From positions 8,540,146-8,604,145 of the forward strand of contig JAPFBE010000002.1 of assembly GCA_034336665.1 (NCBI GenBank): a stretch of DNA of 64,000 nucleotides, given 5' to 3'. Numbering within the stretch: the first letter of the stretch is position 1; each line of letters begins with the position of its first letter. A program made the position numbers and the translations under genes. This stretch comes from Luscinia megarhynchos (Eukaryota; Chordata; Aves; Passeriformes; Turdidae). Of the stretch, positions 50,201 to 61,622 are shown piece by piece. Below the pieces are notes generated by a model, which had not been told where the DNA came from, made no database searches, and saw nothing but the letters and a program-made list of their open reading frames with translations.

Positions 50201-53200
50201 ACTGCATCTATTTGATTCAGTTGAAATTGGGAATTGTGCAAAGTTGAGGTATTTTATATATATGTTACGCCAAACCACTTATTTTCAATTGAATCAATTT
50301 CATTTAAGCTTTCAAATCCAGCAGAGTCACAAAAAATCAAATGTCATTGGGGAAGGCCTATCTAGTCATGTATTTCCAGTGGCCTACTTTCTTCTTTTCC
50401 CACTTGGTGCAAGGCCAGCTTTAACAAACTCAACTTTTATGTGACTGATTTACATACTGGGTAAGCCTTCCCAAAGATATATATGGCTGTGATTTCAACT
50501 GGAAATGCCAATATGTGCCATAGCATAACGTAGGGCCTTCAATCTTTCAGAAATCAGTTTATCTTGAATAGAGCAGCACGTCAGTATTATTTTTTTTTTG
50601 TGAATGGTCTGCTTTTGACATATTCAACCATCTCTTTGTTTTAATGGATTTGTTTGGGTTTGTGGTTTTTTGCCCTTTAAAGATTTATTAACTCTTGAGT
50701 GAAAGATGGAATTTGGGAGTGAAATGTCATCTGTGTTTTTTAAAATGTGCTTGTTATCAGGGTCCATGCCGTAGAGAAATGGAAGACACTTTAAACCACC
50801 TAAAGATCCTGAATGTCTTGAGTCCCAGGGGCTTTCATATTCCAAATTGTGACAAGAAGGGATTTTACAAGAAAAAGCAAGTAAGTACAGAGTTTTGAGC
50901 ATTTCAATGAATTCATTTCACCTTTTCTGCATCTTTGTTGAAGGATCTTGCCAGCTAGGTGCATTATATATCATTTTGCAGAGGAACTGGTTAATTTCCA
51001 GTTTTAGGACCTGATCTGATAGTGGTGAACCTTGTCAAGGGGGGATAGTATTTTTATTTTCTGTTGATCATGACAACAGATTAGTTTGAGAAACTTCATA
51101 CCTAGTCACACATGGGTTGACTGGTGTCCTAGATACTAATGCCCTTTGGTTTAAAAAAAGCAGTGCCTCTACAATAACCCACAGAGCTAATGTTGCAGTC
51201 ACCATATGACTGCAATAGATCAATGCTTTGAATTGTAAATAGCTGCTTGAGAGTTCCTAGAAGAACTACACTGTATCATATTACATAAAGCAACTTGAGA
51301 AAGGTATGTATCTGTCCTTTATGTGCTACACAGATCACTTCCAAAATCCGAGTTGTATTATTGTGAAAAAGATACTTCTAGTAGTTACTCTGCAGCAAGG
51401 ATGGCTTCTCAGCCCTTTTGGATTCTGAGATTGTGACCTTTCTTGACAAATGCTGACCAAAAGTGTGGGTATTTATGCTTTAGTTGTGTTGGATTGAGCT
51501 ACAGCAGCATTCTCTGTTCAGTGCTGCCACTGAAGCTCATTCAGAACTTGGGGATGTGCAAGATGTGTCAGGTTCTTTGTTTAGTGTGCACATCCCATCT
51601 AATTTCATTGTTTAGTTAGCAGCCTGCCTCCAAATATATATTTCTTGGTATAATTCCAAAATTTTCTGAATTCAAAGGTTTCTTTAAGATTTTTCTCAAG
51701 GACAGATTTTGTTTGTGGACCATCATGTCTTTCCCTTTGGATTTACATGAATCAGCCTCTCTATCTCTGGTAACCAAGGGAGTGGTTGACTCTACTGCTA
51801 GCTAATGCAGTTCATTGGTTGGAAGTGAGAGGTCTGACCTCTGACCAGGCAACCTTATTTTAGGAATGGTATCTCTCCATTTTTTGGCTTTCAACTTTCT
51901 TAGAAACAGTCTTTCCCTTTCTAGTATTCCCTGGAGCTCCGCAATAAGCTGCCAGTGTCAGGCAGGGCATTTATAACAGGGGTGAAATTTCCAGCCTCCT
52001 TTTCTGCTATCAGTCCGGAATTGACAGTGCTGTTTGACCTTTGGTACATGCTGCTGAGCTTTTCTGTGCTTCCCAGCTTTTTCTGAGCAGGTGGTGGCAA
52101 CTCCCAAGCAGGGAAAGTTTCTTTTTATTGCCTGGAGCTTTGAGAAGCCTGCTCAGCCGTGTTGTGCTGTGTGTAAACTTGCAGAGAGCAATGCTCACAT
52201 CTCAATCTGCTTGTTTTCAGAAAATGCACTGGACTGCTATGCAGAGTGACACTGGGATTGTGTTTTGTGCCTGTGTCATAAAAGTATTTTCTTAGCTGCT
52301 CTAGAACAGCACATCATTTGACTGTCTTCGAGGTATTCAAGTGTGCTGTAGCCATTTTCTTTCTCTATGTATTATAGAAGACTGCAGGCTGGTATTTACT
52401 TTGTTCAGTAGACCTTCCTTTCATCTTTCTTCAGGCACTGAGGCTTTTGCTTTGTCTGCAAAAATGTGGTGGTTTGCAAATAATCTCTGGTATTGTGTGC
52501 AGTAAATCAGATCCACAGTAAGCATGTATTAAAGTGCCTTACTTGAAAGGAGGACGGTACTTTAAAGCGCAGTCACAGTTCTATCACCAAGGCAAAAAAC
52601 CGAAGTACTAAGAAAAAAATAGGAAAGGCAGATAATAATCTTACCTAGTATTTGTTCCTAGAAGCTGATTTATGAGAATAAGGTGTTAGTACAAAGCAAA
52701 TAGACACTTTTGTCCTCTGTGTATTGCCTGTGCTGCCTGGAAGCTTTTAAAACTTCTTTAGGAAAGGTTCCTGCAGTATGTGCAATAGCCCATCCGGTCA
52801 GCATACACAGAGAATGAGGGGACACTTTCATACCTAGCCAGCCTTGTCAAGCACTGTGCTATTTTACACAGGTCCAGTAGTGTCAATGGTAGTTTGAGAT
52901 GACTCAGGGTCCTGCAGGAGATGCCCACAAATGGAGCCTACATGAGTGAACATTCTACATGAAATTCACTTGGGTTGCTGGTTCTGTAAATGAGCCTTGA
53001 TCAACCCTGGGAAGAAGCCCTCAGATATGGGACTTACAGAGGCAGCCTGCTTTTCTCACCAACAAAATACAGACCAAAAATAATAGTTGCCTAGGAGTAA
53101 ATAGAATTAACTCCTAGGAAAAAACCCCATCAGTTTGAGAAGTGAGTCCTGTCCAGATCAAATTAACTGTCCACAAGGAATTGTGATGATTGTGTGCTTG

Positions 53201-56200
53201 GTTTTCTTTTTGAAGCCTCATCATGCAGATCTGGTATTTTAGGTACTGTGAGCAGGTGTCTAATCTCGTTAACAGAAAGCTATGCTGTTTTATTAATTCC
53301 CTTCATGCCATTATTAGCTGTGTTCAATCTGTAATTGAATTATATTTGTTGTCACAAAATTCAGAATAATAGGTCAAGAAGTAGACAGTAAACCCACTTA
53401 AAAATGAATGCAAGCTAGGCATTTTGAATTCTAGAAACAGTTGCCAAAACCACTGTCTAGGATGAGAATGTAGTAGGTTTGGGATGGTAGGAATCTGATA
53501 AGTTATGATCACGCTGGTACCATAAAAAACTCATTCAGGAGGCACTCACATATTCTGCCTTCCTGGTTATCTGGTCTTCCAGTCAAGTTGAAAGCATTTA
53601 TTTTTCATGACATTTGTGGGTATTTAAAAATTGACTTTTCAGGAACAACCATGGTGAATAATTTGCATACGTGAAACACTTCTAAGAACATAAATTTATA
53701 TGTCAGAGTGTAACATGAAAAATATTTCACACTTTTTGTTTATATATAAACTTTAAAATAGACCTATTAAAATTTATAATTCTTTGTCTTAATCATACAT
53801 GTAAGATTGTAATATTCAACTGTGCTACATAGGTATATTTATGCATAATTAGTTGATACATTCCTACCTCAAGCATGGGAAAAAAGGTTTTGATGAAATT
53901 AGAATTATTATATGGGGCAATTACTAGAATTGCCCCATGTTTGTATACTGGAGCCAGATACTCACCTAAATGTGAGCTGGCATCCATCCACTGAAAACAG
54001 AGCTGTGCTTGCCAGGAGCCAAAAGGGCCTGAGGTATATGTCAAGGTTGTCTGCAGTCTGTTCCTGAAGGCCATGGTTGTAGCTCCAGGGAGCCCTTCTG
54101 GACTGACCAGGAATTCAATGGGATACCATATGCTTTGCTGTGCCCCATAAATGCCTCTGCGACATTTCTTTGTGGAAGGGAGAGGGGCAGGTGGCATGGA
54201 AGATGGCAGCTGGTGTTCCCATCAGAAGTAATTACTGTCTCCACTGCTTGGGCAGTTTTCCAACTGCTTAAACTTATGAAGTCATACAGAATAGCTGGGC
54301 AGAGCCTAGAAATACATGTGGAATACAAAATTCGTAAGAACAAATGTTTAGATCTATATGTTTTTCCATATGATCTTTCTGCCACTTCTGTAGGGAGTGT
54401 TGGCTGTTTCAGAATCAAAGCATCACTTTTTAATCAGAAGTGCTCTACTATAGACAGCATGGCTGAGTGGGTAGGAAAAAATCACTTGGAAAAGATAAAT
54501 TGTTTTCTCATAGAGTGTTATTTCAGTTGTAGATGATCTAAGAGTTTTGCTTTTCAAATGGATTTTCTAGAAGTAAAAAAAAAAACAGTAAGAAAGGTGT
54601 TTCTGCAGATTAACTTCATGTAGTAATTAATTCTGAAAATTGTTTGTGCAACTGTTAAAAGCAATCAAAGGCTCCAACAACATGAGAACTTTAATTGATC
54701 ATTTGTTTTGAGAGTGATGCAAGCCTATGAATCAGCGAGAGTTGTGTAACATTCTTCATATAGTACTTCTAAAAGGGGAGGCTATGTTACTATTATTAGA
54801 AGAAATGTAGTTTCATTGCCAGAGCACCAGGCTGGCAGCCAGATGCCCTGTGCTCTTTGGGCTCCATCTGTGCCTACTTTGTTGGGAAAACAACTCTAGA
54901 AGTGCTGGCTAAGTTTTCTTTTTGTAAAATTATATTGTGCAAAGGCTGTTGTTTATTAATTCCTCTGTTTTGAGCATGCAGAATTTAAGTCATTAAATGT
55001 TAATAATACTTTAGCTAGAGTCCATTTGCCACCAAAACTGAAGAAAAATTTCCCTTAACATCAGTGGATGTTGAGTAGTCACCCATGGAAATCCTGGAGA
55101 ATGCATGTAAGTTCTAGTCAGGCTTTTGAGACAATAAATATAAGTTGTAGGAGTTATGTTTAAAGATTTAGTAATAGATAAGAACCGAAGTGCAGGTGAC
55201 CATTTAGTTCAGTGAATTATTAATGTAGCTGTTCTCTCAGTAGGTTTGAACTTCTTTATCCTCTCCTAAAACTAAGCTGATATGTATGTTAAGCTGGATT
55301 TTGTCATCCTGCTGCTGTCCATTTTCATAGGGCTTATGCAGAAGGACTGCAGATTTGTAGAAGAGAACATTGCACTATTTCTGCATAGGGCTTTTTTAAT
55401 CAATAAAATATCAGAAGGGTGGATTAATTTGCAGTTGTGCTGAATAACGTTACTTAATTTACAGTAAAATAAAATAAGCAAATGGTGACTTGTTTGAAAA
55501 ATTTGTACCTAATGTGTGGCCTGCTTCCATCTCTCTTTCACAAGGTCTTGGTGAAGAATGTCTGTCTACCCTATTCCATGCTGCCACAAATTAGTTGGCT
55601 TATGGGCCAGTGTGCTGGTGCAAGCTGTCCCAAAGTGATCTCTATTCCCAGATCTGTCCAAGGTAGCACTGTCACCTGAGATACCAAACTAGACATGGAA
55701 AGGATCAGTCACTTCGAGCAGCATGTGAAGCCCAACACCTGATTCATGTTTTCTTGTGTACCTGCACATGGAAAAGGCACTTATGTGAACAATTGCCATA
55801 GCCTCCAGAGGCATTGGGCCATGCCTGTGAGACTCTGGAGAACAAGAAGTAGAGGGATAGTGGTGATGTTTACCAGATTGTACCAGCCTGAACCTCTGAA
55901 AACTTAAATTACTCTGAATGTGATCTTAGAAGCAACAATTGCTCTGCTTGAATGACAGACTTGACAGTGTTGAGGGACATAAGTAGCATCAGTCTAGCCA
56001 ATCTTCCTTCATACTGGCAATGCAACAGACAAAACCAGAGGAAACTGGGTGTAGTGGTGTCACTGGGTCTTTTGTCAGTGTGTCCTGAGTAAACAGCCGC
56101 CTTTCTTTGCATTTGTAGCAAATCCTGTATCACCAAATGTCAAAACATGAGCTGCCAGGGAGGCTGTGTCTTGACAGTGAGGCTGACCATTGAAAACCCG

Positions 56201-57196
56201 TTGAGATTCTATGTGTATCTTATGAGTGGGTAAAACCTTTGCAAGGTCACAGAGGTTCACGGTAATGTAACTGTCCAGAGTTGCATACTGAATGCAGCCT
56301 GCAGCATGTCATCCCCTTTAGTCTAGTTTTTGCCATTCTTGGTTCCTTGGGATGAGCATTATTACGTATAATGTAATGGACTTTACAGTGCTGCATTTAT
56401 TTGCTGCATTACTGCTTTGAAAGAGGTTCAGTGTTACTGCCTGTGATAGTTTCAGGTTGGTCAGCATTGTTGGCAAATTCCAGCAGTTAACTTAAAGCTA
56501 ACATGTTATAGACTAGTAGATACACAAACTTTTTTTAATAGGAAAATATGCATGTAAAGTTCTAGTCCACCTAGCAGTTTCTGGAATAACTACACTACAG
56601 AGGATTAAGTGTCAGCTACATTGTTGAATTTCCTCCAGTAAACAGATGCAAACCAAGTGTGTTTCTTGCTGCAATGATTACCTTTGCCAGACCTGTGCTT
56701 TAGTGTAGAACATATCTGCTAAATTTTTTTTCTAAAGACGTGTTCCAGTCACTAGCCCATACTGTTGTATGGTATTCAAAAGGGGCAGCTGTGCTGCCAA
56801 ATATGATAGGGAGCACTTTATAAGCCTATTTTCTGGTAATTCTTAGTGCAGCTTTATTACAGAGTAATTAGATCCAGAGGGTTTGGTGGGGAGAGAAGCT
56901 AAGTTTATATTGGAAAACTTTGTAGTGGTAACAAATATTCTGTTTGATTTCTGTCAGATATGGTGAGGATATTGAAGTGCAGCTATCAAAGGAGCAGGAA
57001 TCCCTGCTGTCTAATAGTACAAGTGGAGAAAACAAAATTCATGCTAACTGGGTCTTGTATTATGTTTCAGTGTCGCCCATCCAAAGGCCGAAAAAGAGGT
57101 TACTGCTGGTGCGTGGATAAATATGGACAGCCACTTCCTGGGTATGATGGGAAGGAAAAAGGAGATGTCCACTGCTATAACTTGGAAAGCAAATGA
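43842..57196 (+). CDS. IGFBP3: Insulin-like growth factor binding protein 3, four coding exons (43842-44226, 47967-48193, 50761-50880, 57071-57196)
   Basis: This gene encodes the secreted carrier of IGF-1 and IGF-2. In the family it forms the circulating ternary complex with IGF and the acid-labile subunit and limits IGF receptor access. The four exons join to 285 residues, close to the usual length of about 290. Residues 1 to about 27 form an Ala/Leu-rich signal peptide. Twelve cysteines (C34 to C108) form the N-terminal IGF-binding domain, with GCGCC at 60-64. The linker (about 109-204) carries the N-glycosylation sequons N110-A-T, N130-F-S and N193-F-S. The C-terminal thyroglobulin type-1 domain (about 205-285) has six cysteines and the core CWCV at 256-259. 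A basic stretch, residues 236-254, matches the heparin, acid-labile-subunit and nuclear import motif of IGFBP3. All splice sites are GT-AG with phases 1, 0 and 0. The start sits in a strong context (GCCATGG). The nearest upstream in-frame stop is at 43683, and no other in-frame ATG lies between. The isoform call (3 rather than 5) rests on the linker and C-terminal residues. Confidence 0.97.
47316..47464. other. Isolated GC-rich, CpG-dense block in intron 1
   Basis: About 149 bp with roughly 18 CpG dinucleotides sits in AT-rich intron and directly follows a 19-A run. On the minus strand one frame stays open for about 49 codons across the block, with a moderately protein-like composition, but I do not recognise a product. 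A retrocopy tail would lie on the other side, so the A run does not explain it as a simple processed pseudogene. It could be a small orphan CpG island, a captured exon fragment or a repeat remnant. Confidence 0.5.
47530..47905 (+). mobile_element. CR1 LINE 3' fragment in intron 1, next to exon 2
   Basis: The sequence follows the 3' end of avian CR1: a degraded reverse-transcriptase C-terminal region (pattern CTCTACAGCTTCC then GTGACCAGTGATAGGAT), then GGGAAGTGGTTGCAG. It ends in the terminal short repeat AATTCTATGTTTCTATG. Orientation is the same as IGFBP3. It lies 62 bp upstream of exon 2 and contains a small internal duplication (TTAGATATTAAG twice, near 47,675-47,700). Confidence 0.85.
47904..47913 (+). 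promoter_or_regulatory. Potential decoy splice acceptor upstream of exon 2
   Basis: GCCCTTGCAG at the end of the CR1 tail resembles a 3' splice site, 53 bp before the true acceptor. Because 53 is not a multiple of three, its use would shift the IGFBP3 frame. The true acceptor (TTTTGGAAG) is weaker by eye than this one. Whether the decoy is ever used is unknown. Confidence 0.35.
47967..48193 (+). CDS. IGFBP3: IGFBP3 coding exon 2 (central linker domain)
   Basis: This exon is 227 nt long. The acceptor is the AG at 47965-47966, after a T-rich stretch. With the single base carried over from exon 1 it restores Gly129, followed by N-F-S-D-S-E-E-D. It contains two N-glycosylation sequons (N130, N193), acidic and serine-rich stretches consistent with casein-kinase-type phosphorylation, and the QSTDT-NFSSES block characteristic of IGFBP3. 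The donor is GTAAGT at 48194, after a complete Tyr codon (phase 0). A CR1 remnant ends about 60 bp upstream, so the acceptor region borders mobile-element sequence. Confidence 0.95.
48194..50760 (+). other. IGFBP3 intron 2 (2,567 bp, phase 0)
   Basis: GTAAGT donor and TTATCAG acceptor. It holds a short TATA-rich run (about 48,247-48,265) and otherwise unique AT-rich sequence. I saw no repeat family or exon in it. Confidence 0.9.
50761..50880 (+). CDS. IGFBP3: IGFBP3 coding exon 3 (start of thyroglobulin type-1 domain)
   Basis: This exon is 120 nt (40 codons) and phase 0 at both ends. It starts GPCRREMEDTLNHLK and ends GFYKKKQ, all strongly conserved in IGFBP3. It contributes C207 and C234 of the C-terminal domain and the first half of the basic heparin-binding region. 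The acceptor is CAG at 50758-50760 and the donor is GTAAGT at 50881. Confidence 0.96.
50881..57070 (+). other. IGFBP3 intron 3 (6,190 bp, phase 0)
   Basis: GTAAGT donor and TTTCAG acceptor. It is mostly unique sequence of moderate AT content. It contains a perfect hairpin at 53,912-53,938, listed separately. Open frames of about 125-134 codons on both strands near 53.8-54.5 kb resemble no protein I know and look like chance gaps in stops. Confidence 0.9.
53912..53938. repeat. Perfect 11-bp stem, 5-nt loop inverted repeat in intron 3
   Basis: ATGGGGCAATT is followed by ACTAG and then its exact reverse complement AATTGCCCCAT. In RNA this would form an uninterrupted 11-bp stem with a five-base loop. 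The flanks do not extend the pairing. Confidence 0.85.
57071..57196 (+). CDS. IGFBP3: IGFBP3 coding exon 4 (CWCV core and C terminus)
   Basis: This exon encodes 41 residues plus TGA at 57194-57196. It opens with CRPSKGRKRG, the basic motif used in IGFBP3 for nuclear import and for binding the acid-labile subunit. It continues with YCWCVDKYGQPLPGY and ends at LESK. It contributes C245, C256, C258 and C279. The acceptor is TTTCAG at 57065-57070. The mammalian gene has a further non-coding fifth exon. I could not tell whether the 3' UTR here is continuous with exon 4 or spliced. Confidence 0.96.
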   Translation, partial: CRPSKGRKRGYCWCVDKYGQPLPGYDGKEKGDVHCYNLESK

Positions 57197-57729
57197 GGGC
57201 TGGGTGCCAGCTCTTCTGGCATCTGTGCATGGCCACTGGACCTCACAGAGACCTTGGAGGGGCTGGGCAAACACTGTGGGACTGCACTGTGTGTGGAGTA
57301 ACAAGCTCTGCCCCCTGCAGCAGATGGGGAGCTGCAGCCCCTGTGGATGCTGCTGCAGCTGCACCCTGCCACCGACACATCGAGCTTCCATGGGATGTGT
57401 GAGGAGCTCTGAATTCCCATGTAAACCTGCACTATTCACACCCAGAGAGAGAAAAACAAAAGGCACTTCAGAATGGAATCAGGGAGTCTCCACTGACTTT
57501 TTAAAGAATGGCCTGTGACCAATTTGATCCCAAAAGATAATGGGTTTTTTATTTCAAAGAATTTATAGACATTAAGCTTGTAAAAGTATTACAAAGAAAA
57601 ACAAAACCAAAAAACCCACGAGGATTTAAAGGTAAAGTTTTTTTTTACAGGTCTGATGGGAAACTTGTCTTCACGGGTAAAAAGTTTTATAAAAGTCTCA
57701 AAGAACTTTTTAAAGAAATGTATTTCTAA

Positions 57730-57735
57730 AATAAA
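57730..57735 (+). terminator. Polyadenylation signal AATAAA (proximal)
   Basis: A canonical hexamer 534 bp after the stop codon, in A/T-rich sequence. It is one of two spaced 80 bp apart. Confidence 0.5.
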
Positions 57736-57809
57736 GACATGGCTATTTTTTTCTGTAAAATATATTATGAATATTCTCTTAGTCTGTATTTAATATAATT
57801 GTCTTTTTT

Positions 57810-57815
57810 AATAAA
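57810..57815 (+). terminator. Polyadenylation signal AATAAA (distal of the pair)
   Basis: A canonical hexamer after a T-rich upstream element, followed by GT-containing sequence (AATGTAACATGTGAAT) that could act as the downstream element. Cleavage would be expected near 57,830. Confidence 0.55.
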
Positions 57816-58729
57816 CTTTATTTAAATGTAACATGTGAATACCAAATATTACACAGTAATTCTAGTGTATACGTCTGTATACAAAGAAAAAGTAAGGTTA
57901 TGGAATGATTTACAAATATGTATAAATCTGTATGCATACACACTGACCTGTTCCAGGTAAGAGAAATGAATTTTTGGAGCAAAGGAAGTGTTTCCAGAAG
58001 GGATTGAGTTTTATTATTTGATATAACTACAAATACCAAGATAATATTTTTTTTAATTATTTTATTGATAATTCTAATATACCCATCACTGACTTATGCC
58101 ACTGGAAAGGGATAACAGTCGCACTGAAGCTCTTGGTAAAGCTTTCCTCTGTCTGTACGTTGCTTCAGTTTGTGGAACAGGGCTTGCATTTCCTCCACTT
58201 ACTGCTCACACTAATACAGAATATTCATGGACAAAAAACTGCCATTACAGTACTACTCTTTGTATTTGCTTATTTATTTTGAAAAGGTGTATCTATTCTG
58301 TGTTGTCTTGGTACATTCTACCAAAGCACTTACTCTGTATGAGGAACTCCTGTTGAAAGCAGTGTCAACAAGACGGGGGGATTGTGGACCTTGGGTGTTG
58401 AGACCCTCGCGTTTCATTTATGTGACACGCAATTGTTGCTTGCCTTGACTATGGTAGAAATCATTTGCCAGCATTTAAACATAAAAAAGAACCATTGGGT
58501 TCAAGTAGTGAAACTCACCGTCTGCCATGGTGTTATATGTTTAATTGGAAGAGAAGTGATTTGGTTTTGTTGTGGTATGTGATGCTTTCACATAAGGAAG
58601 GCTTTATCAACATTTTTTTGGAGGCTGATTGTTCAATGTACTTTGTGAAAAATTCTGTATGACAATGAAATATGGATAAGAAAAGGTGGCCTGTGAAATG
58701 TATCATCTCTCTGGAAAATAATGCCATAT

Positions 58730-58805
58730 TTTGTATATGTATTTATTTATATATTTTATATAAATATTTTATATATTTATATAAATATATATATATATTC
58801 TTATA
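58730..58805. repeat. TA-rich low-complexity tract with repeated ATTTA motifs
   Basis: Nearly pure A/T sequence with interleaved TATTTATTTATA and TATATATATA runs and strong self-complementarity. If the 3' UTR extends this far it would act as an AU-rich element on the + strand. Otherwise it is a simple repeat. Confidence 0.75.
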
Positions 58806-61469
58806 TGTCTCACTATAAATGTTTGATGTCACTGTAGAAAAAAGAAACCGTCAACACTGTAACTTCTTGGTGGGTTGGGAGCTCCATGAAGACTGAGGAC
58901 AGTGGTTTTTTGGATGCTGAGGCTGAGTGTTGTGTTGATGGAGGAGGGACTGTGGTGGTGAGGAGCCCATTCTTCTCCCACTGCATGAATTACAACCATC
59001 TTTGTTCCTGCCAGCAATGGCAAATGCCTAGAAACTCTGACATGGAAGGATTTGGATATACAGCTTGCTGGCTTGGGGGCAGTCCATCACCATAACTCAG
59101 ATTTTTAAAGCCTTACCTAGAAATATATTAGCTGAACAGCACTATGAGTGTTCTCCACATCTTTCCAATTTCTGTCTAATGAAATGAGTTCATATCATCA
59201 TTAAAACCAAAATTTTATAATCTCATGGTAAGAAAAAAATTGTACATAAAGTGATGCCTATTCAACGATAATACAGATTTCCTGACACATGGTTGCACAA
59301 AGCTTTATATATTTTTATTGCTAAAGCAGATCTAATGCCTGCAAAGATTTGTTGGAAAAATAGTAAATGCTGGGTTTTTTTGGTTTTGGGGTTTTTTTAG
59401 AGTTCTAAACGAGTACCAGATATTTTCAAATAATTTCACAGAGAGAAGAAAGTTGTAATATGACAATATTTGGACATATAATCATAGATAAGAAAAGAAG
59501 GGTTGGATTCATTGAAGTGAGTTATTATGTTGCCTCTATTTTTTTTTTAATAACTATCTGGTGAGCCTTCTGAAAACAAAAATCAGTTTCATGTTGAAAG
59601 TAATAGATAGCTGCTTTGCAAGGCACATTTTGCAACTATGTAAGATGTTTTAACAGCCTGTGACAGGCTTTATGATTCAGGTATTTTGTCAAGCATTTTA
59701 ATTTTTCATGTTTTCTTCCTACCATTAAAAACAAAGAAATATAGAAGAAGCTGGCTAGTAGAGGTCTTAAGACATATGTTTTATGAAAAAAACCCAAACT
59801 AACTACATCTCAAGGAGTTAAACCTGATTTAAACATGCAGTCTTGTCACATGAATATTTAAGAAATGGCATTCAGTTCCTTTATTATTATTAATGGTCTT
59901 TAATTATGTAACAGAGAAAACATACAACCATTAGGGAAGATAAAAAAGATCTGTGTGTAAATCAGTTTTATTTTTCTTCCAACAGACGTCTTTAAAACAG
60001 AAATTGTGTTTAAAAATTGCCCCAAAAATAAAGTCTCACCTGTAATTTAAAGCTTCATCCTTTTCTGAAGTTGCCTTTTAAATATTTTTTACAAGCACAG
60101 TTGCTTGCGCTAATATTGGATACTTGCCATTGTCAATCTGCTGTCCCTGTCAGTTGCAATTGGTATGAAATGCAAAATAACATATTTATATATTTATCTC
60201 TCTCCAAAAAGATGACTTTTATAAAATGAAAGAATCAGTGGTAGCTTTTTCCTTTTTTATGGAGAACTTTGGGTTTGGGGACAGAAATGAAGCCAATGCA
60301 TTAGGAAAATCCCTTATGTCTTAGTGCCTTCACTATCTTCAGCTTCAGTATTTGATTAAATTAACAACTTCAGCTTTTTTCTAGTTTTTAATAAGCTCTT
60401 CCAAGAAACTAAGGTGATCTGAGTTAATATTAAGAAACCTCAGAAAAAAAATTTATAACATTATTTACACTTTGAATATTTGCATGGCAAGGCATTATAG
60501 AAGATCAAAATATGCATTGCAAAACTTGCTGATTTCTTTTTGAGCATGTTCTCTCTAGATAGTACATGGGTACCATATGTAGCCCAGACGAATGTTTTAA
60601 GAATTTATTTAACAAGTGTGATAAATAGCTGCATAAATCCCTATAACTGACCAGTGTTTAAGTTAAAGCTGCCTGCAGACAGCTCTATTATCTTACAAAC
60701 TCTGAGAAAGTTCACTTTTTTAATAGATCTACTGTACTATAGTTCTTGGAGCCCAGAATATCCTTTTCCACCTTTTTGACATGCCTGCCTTTCAGGGCAT
60801 AGTGTTAGCTATTTGTGCACGAGGAAAGGAGGCTTCATTGAATACCAAAACCACAGAATTAATTCATTTTTAGTACAGTCTGAACTTTTTATGACTAAAT
60901 TCCATAGAAACCCTACACAGCATAATTCCTTATTGAACAGAGCCCTAAATTTAAGTAGTGGTTTTTCAAACTATTTGGGAAATCGTTTTTGTGTATCTCT
61001 AGTCACTCTCAAACTGTGTAAGCAAGCATGGCTCCACAGAAGAGTTTACATATTAGCAGTAGGAATTTTATTTAAAGTATGAACAGTACTGAGCAATTTT
61101 CCTGGATGCCAAAGCATATTAGTATACAAAATGAAATATTTATATATGTAGCTGTTTTCTCTGTGGTCCTGCTGTGTCTTTAGAAATTCTTTAATTCTAT
61201 TAATTTATACCAGAAGAATATGCTTTCTTCCTCATTACAAAGGACTCCTTTTTATTTCCCAGCTTCCACTTATTTTTTTTCTGAGAGATCCAAAAATAAG
61301 ATCCAAAAAGGATATCAGAGTATTCCAAATACAAGATTTCTGTGATCAGTATCAGAAATGACCTCATCTGCAAGCATGCAAAATAGGTTCAAGGCCTTTA
61401 GAAGAGAAGTCTTTTGGTAAGTCCAGTGGACCTGGGTATCTTCTAGCTAGAACATATTTAGCCATTTGT
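58806..61469. other. Gene-free downstream region of IGFBP3
   Basis: AT-rich unique sequence with one further AATAAA (60,027-60,032), which could serve a very long 3' UTR but is too far away to support. No exon was recognised on either strand. Confidence 0.55.
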
Positions 61470-61622
61470 TTTTGGAGACTCCATCCTTGGAGATACTCAC
61501 AAGCCTTCTGGTCACTGTCCCAGGCACCATTCCTTGGTGGCCCTGCTTGAGCAGCGAGGGGTGGACCAGTTCACTTCCAGAGATCCCTTCCAACCTCAAC
61601 CATCCTTTGAGCCCATGGGCCT
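61470..61622 (+). mobile_element. CR1 LINE 3' fragment downstream of IGFBP3
   Basis: CCTGCTTGAGCAGCGAGGGG, then GGACCAGTTCACTTCCAGAG and ATCCCTTCCAACCTCAACCAT, form the CR1 tail, ending in a decayed terminal repeat (CCTATGAGCCTATC). Orientation is +. Confidence 0.85.

Larger units (their letters stand above)
57197..57830 (+). other. IGFBP3 3' untranslated region (minimum extent)
   Basis: This runs from the stop codon to just past the second AATAAA. It is GC-moderate for the first 250 bp, then A/T-rich. Mammalian IGFBP3 3' UTRs are about 1.5 kb, so a longer form extending into the AT-rich tract near 58.8 kb is plausible. A non-coding terminal intron cannot be excluded. Confidence 0.6.

Noticed and set aside
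53793..54536. Overlapping open frames of 125-134 codons on both strands in intron 3
   Set aside because: Different frames overlap with no protein-like pattern. Probably a local shortage of stop codons.
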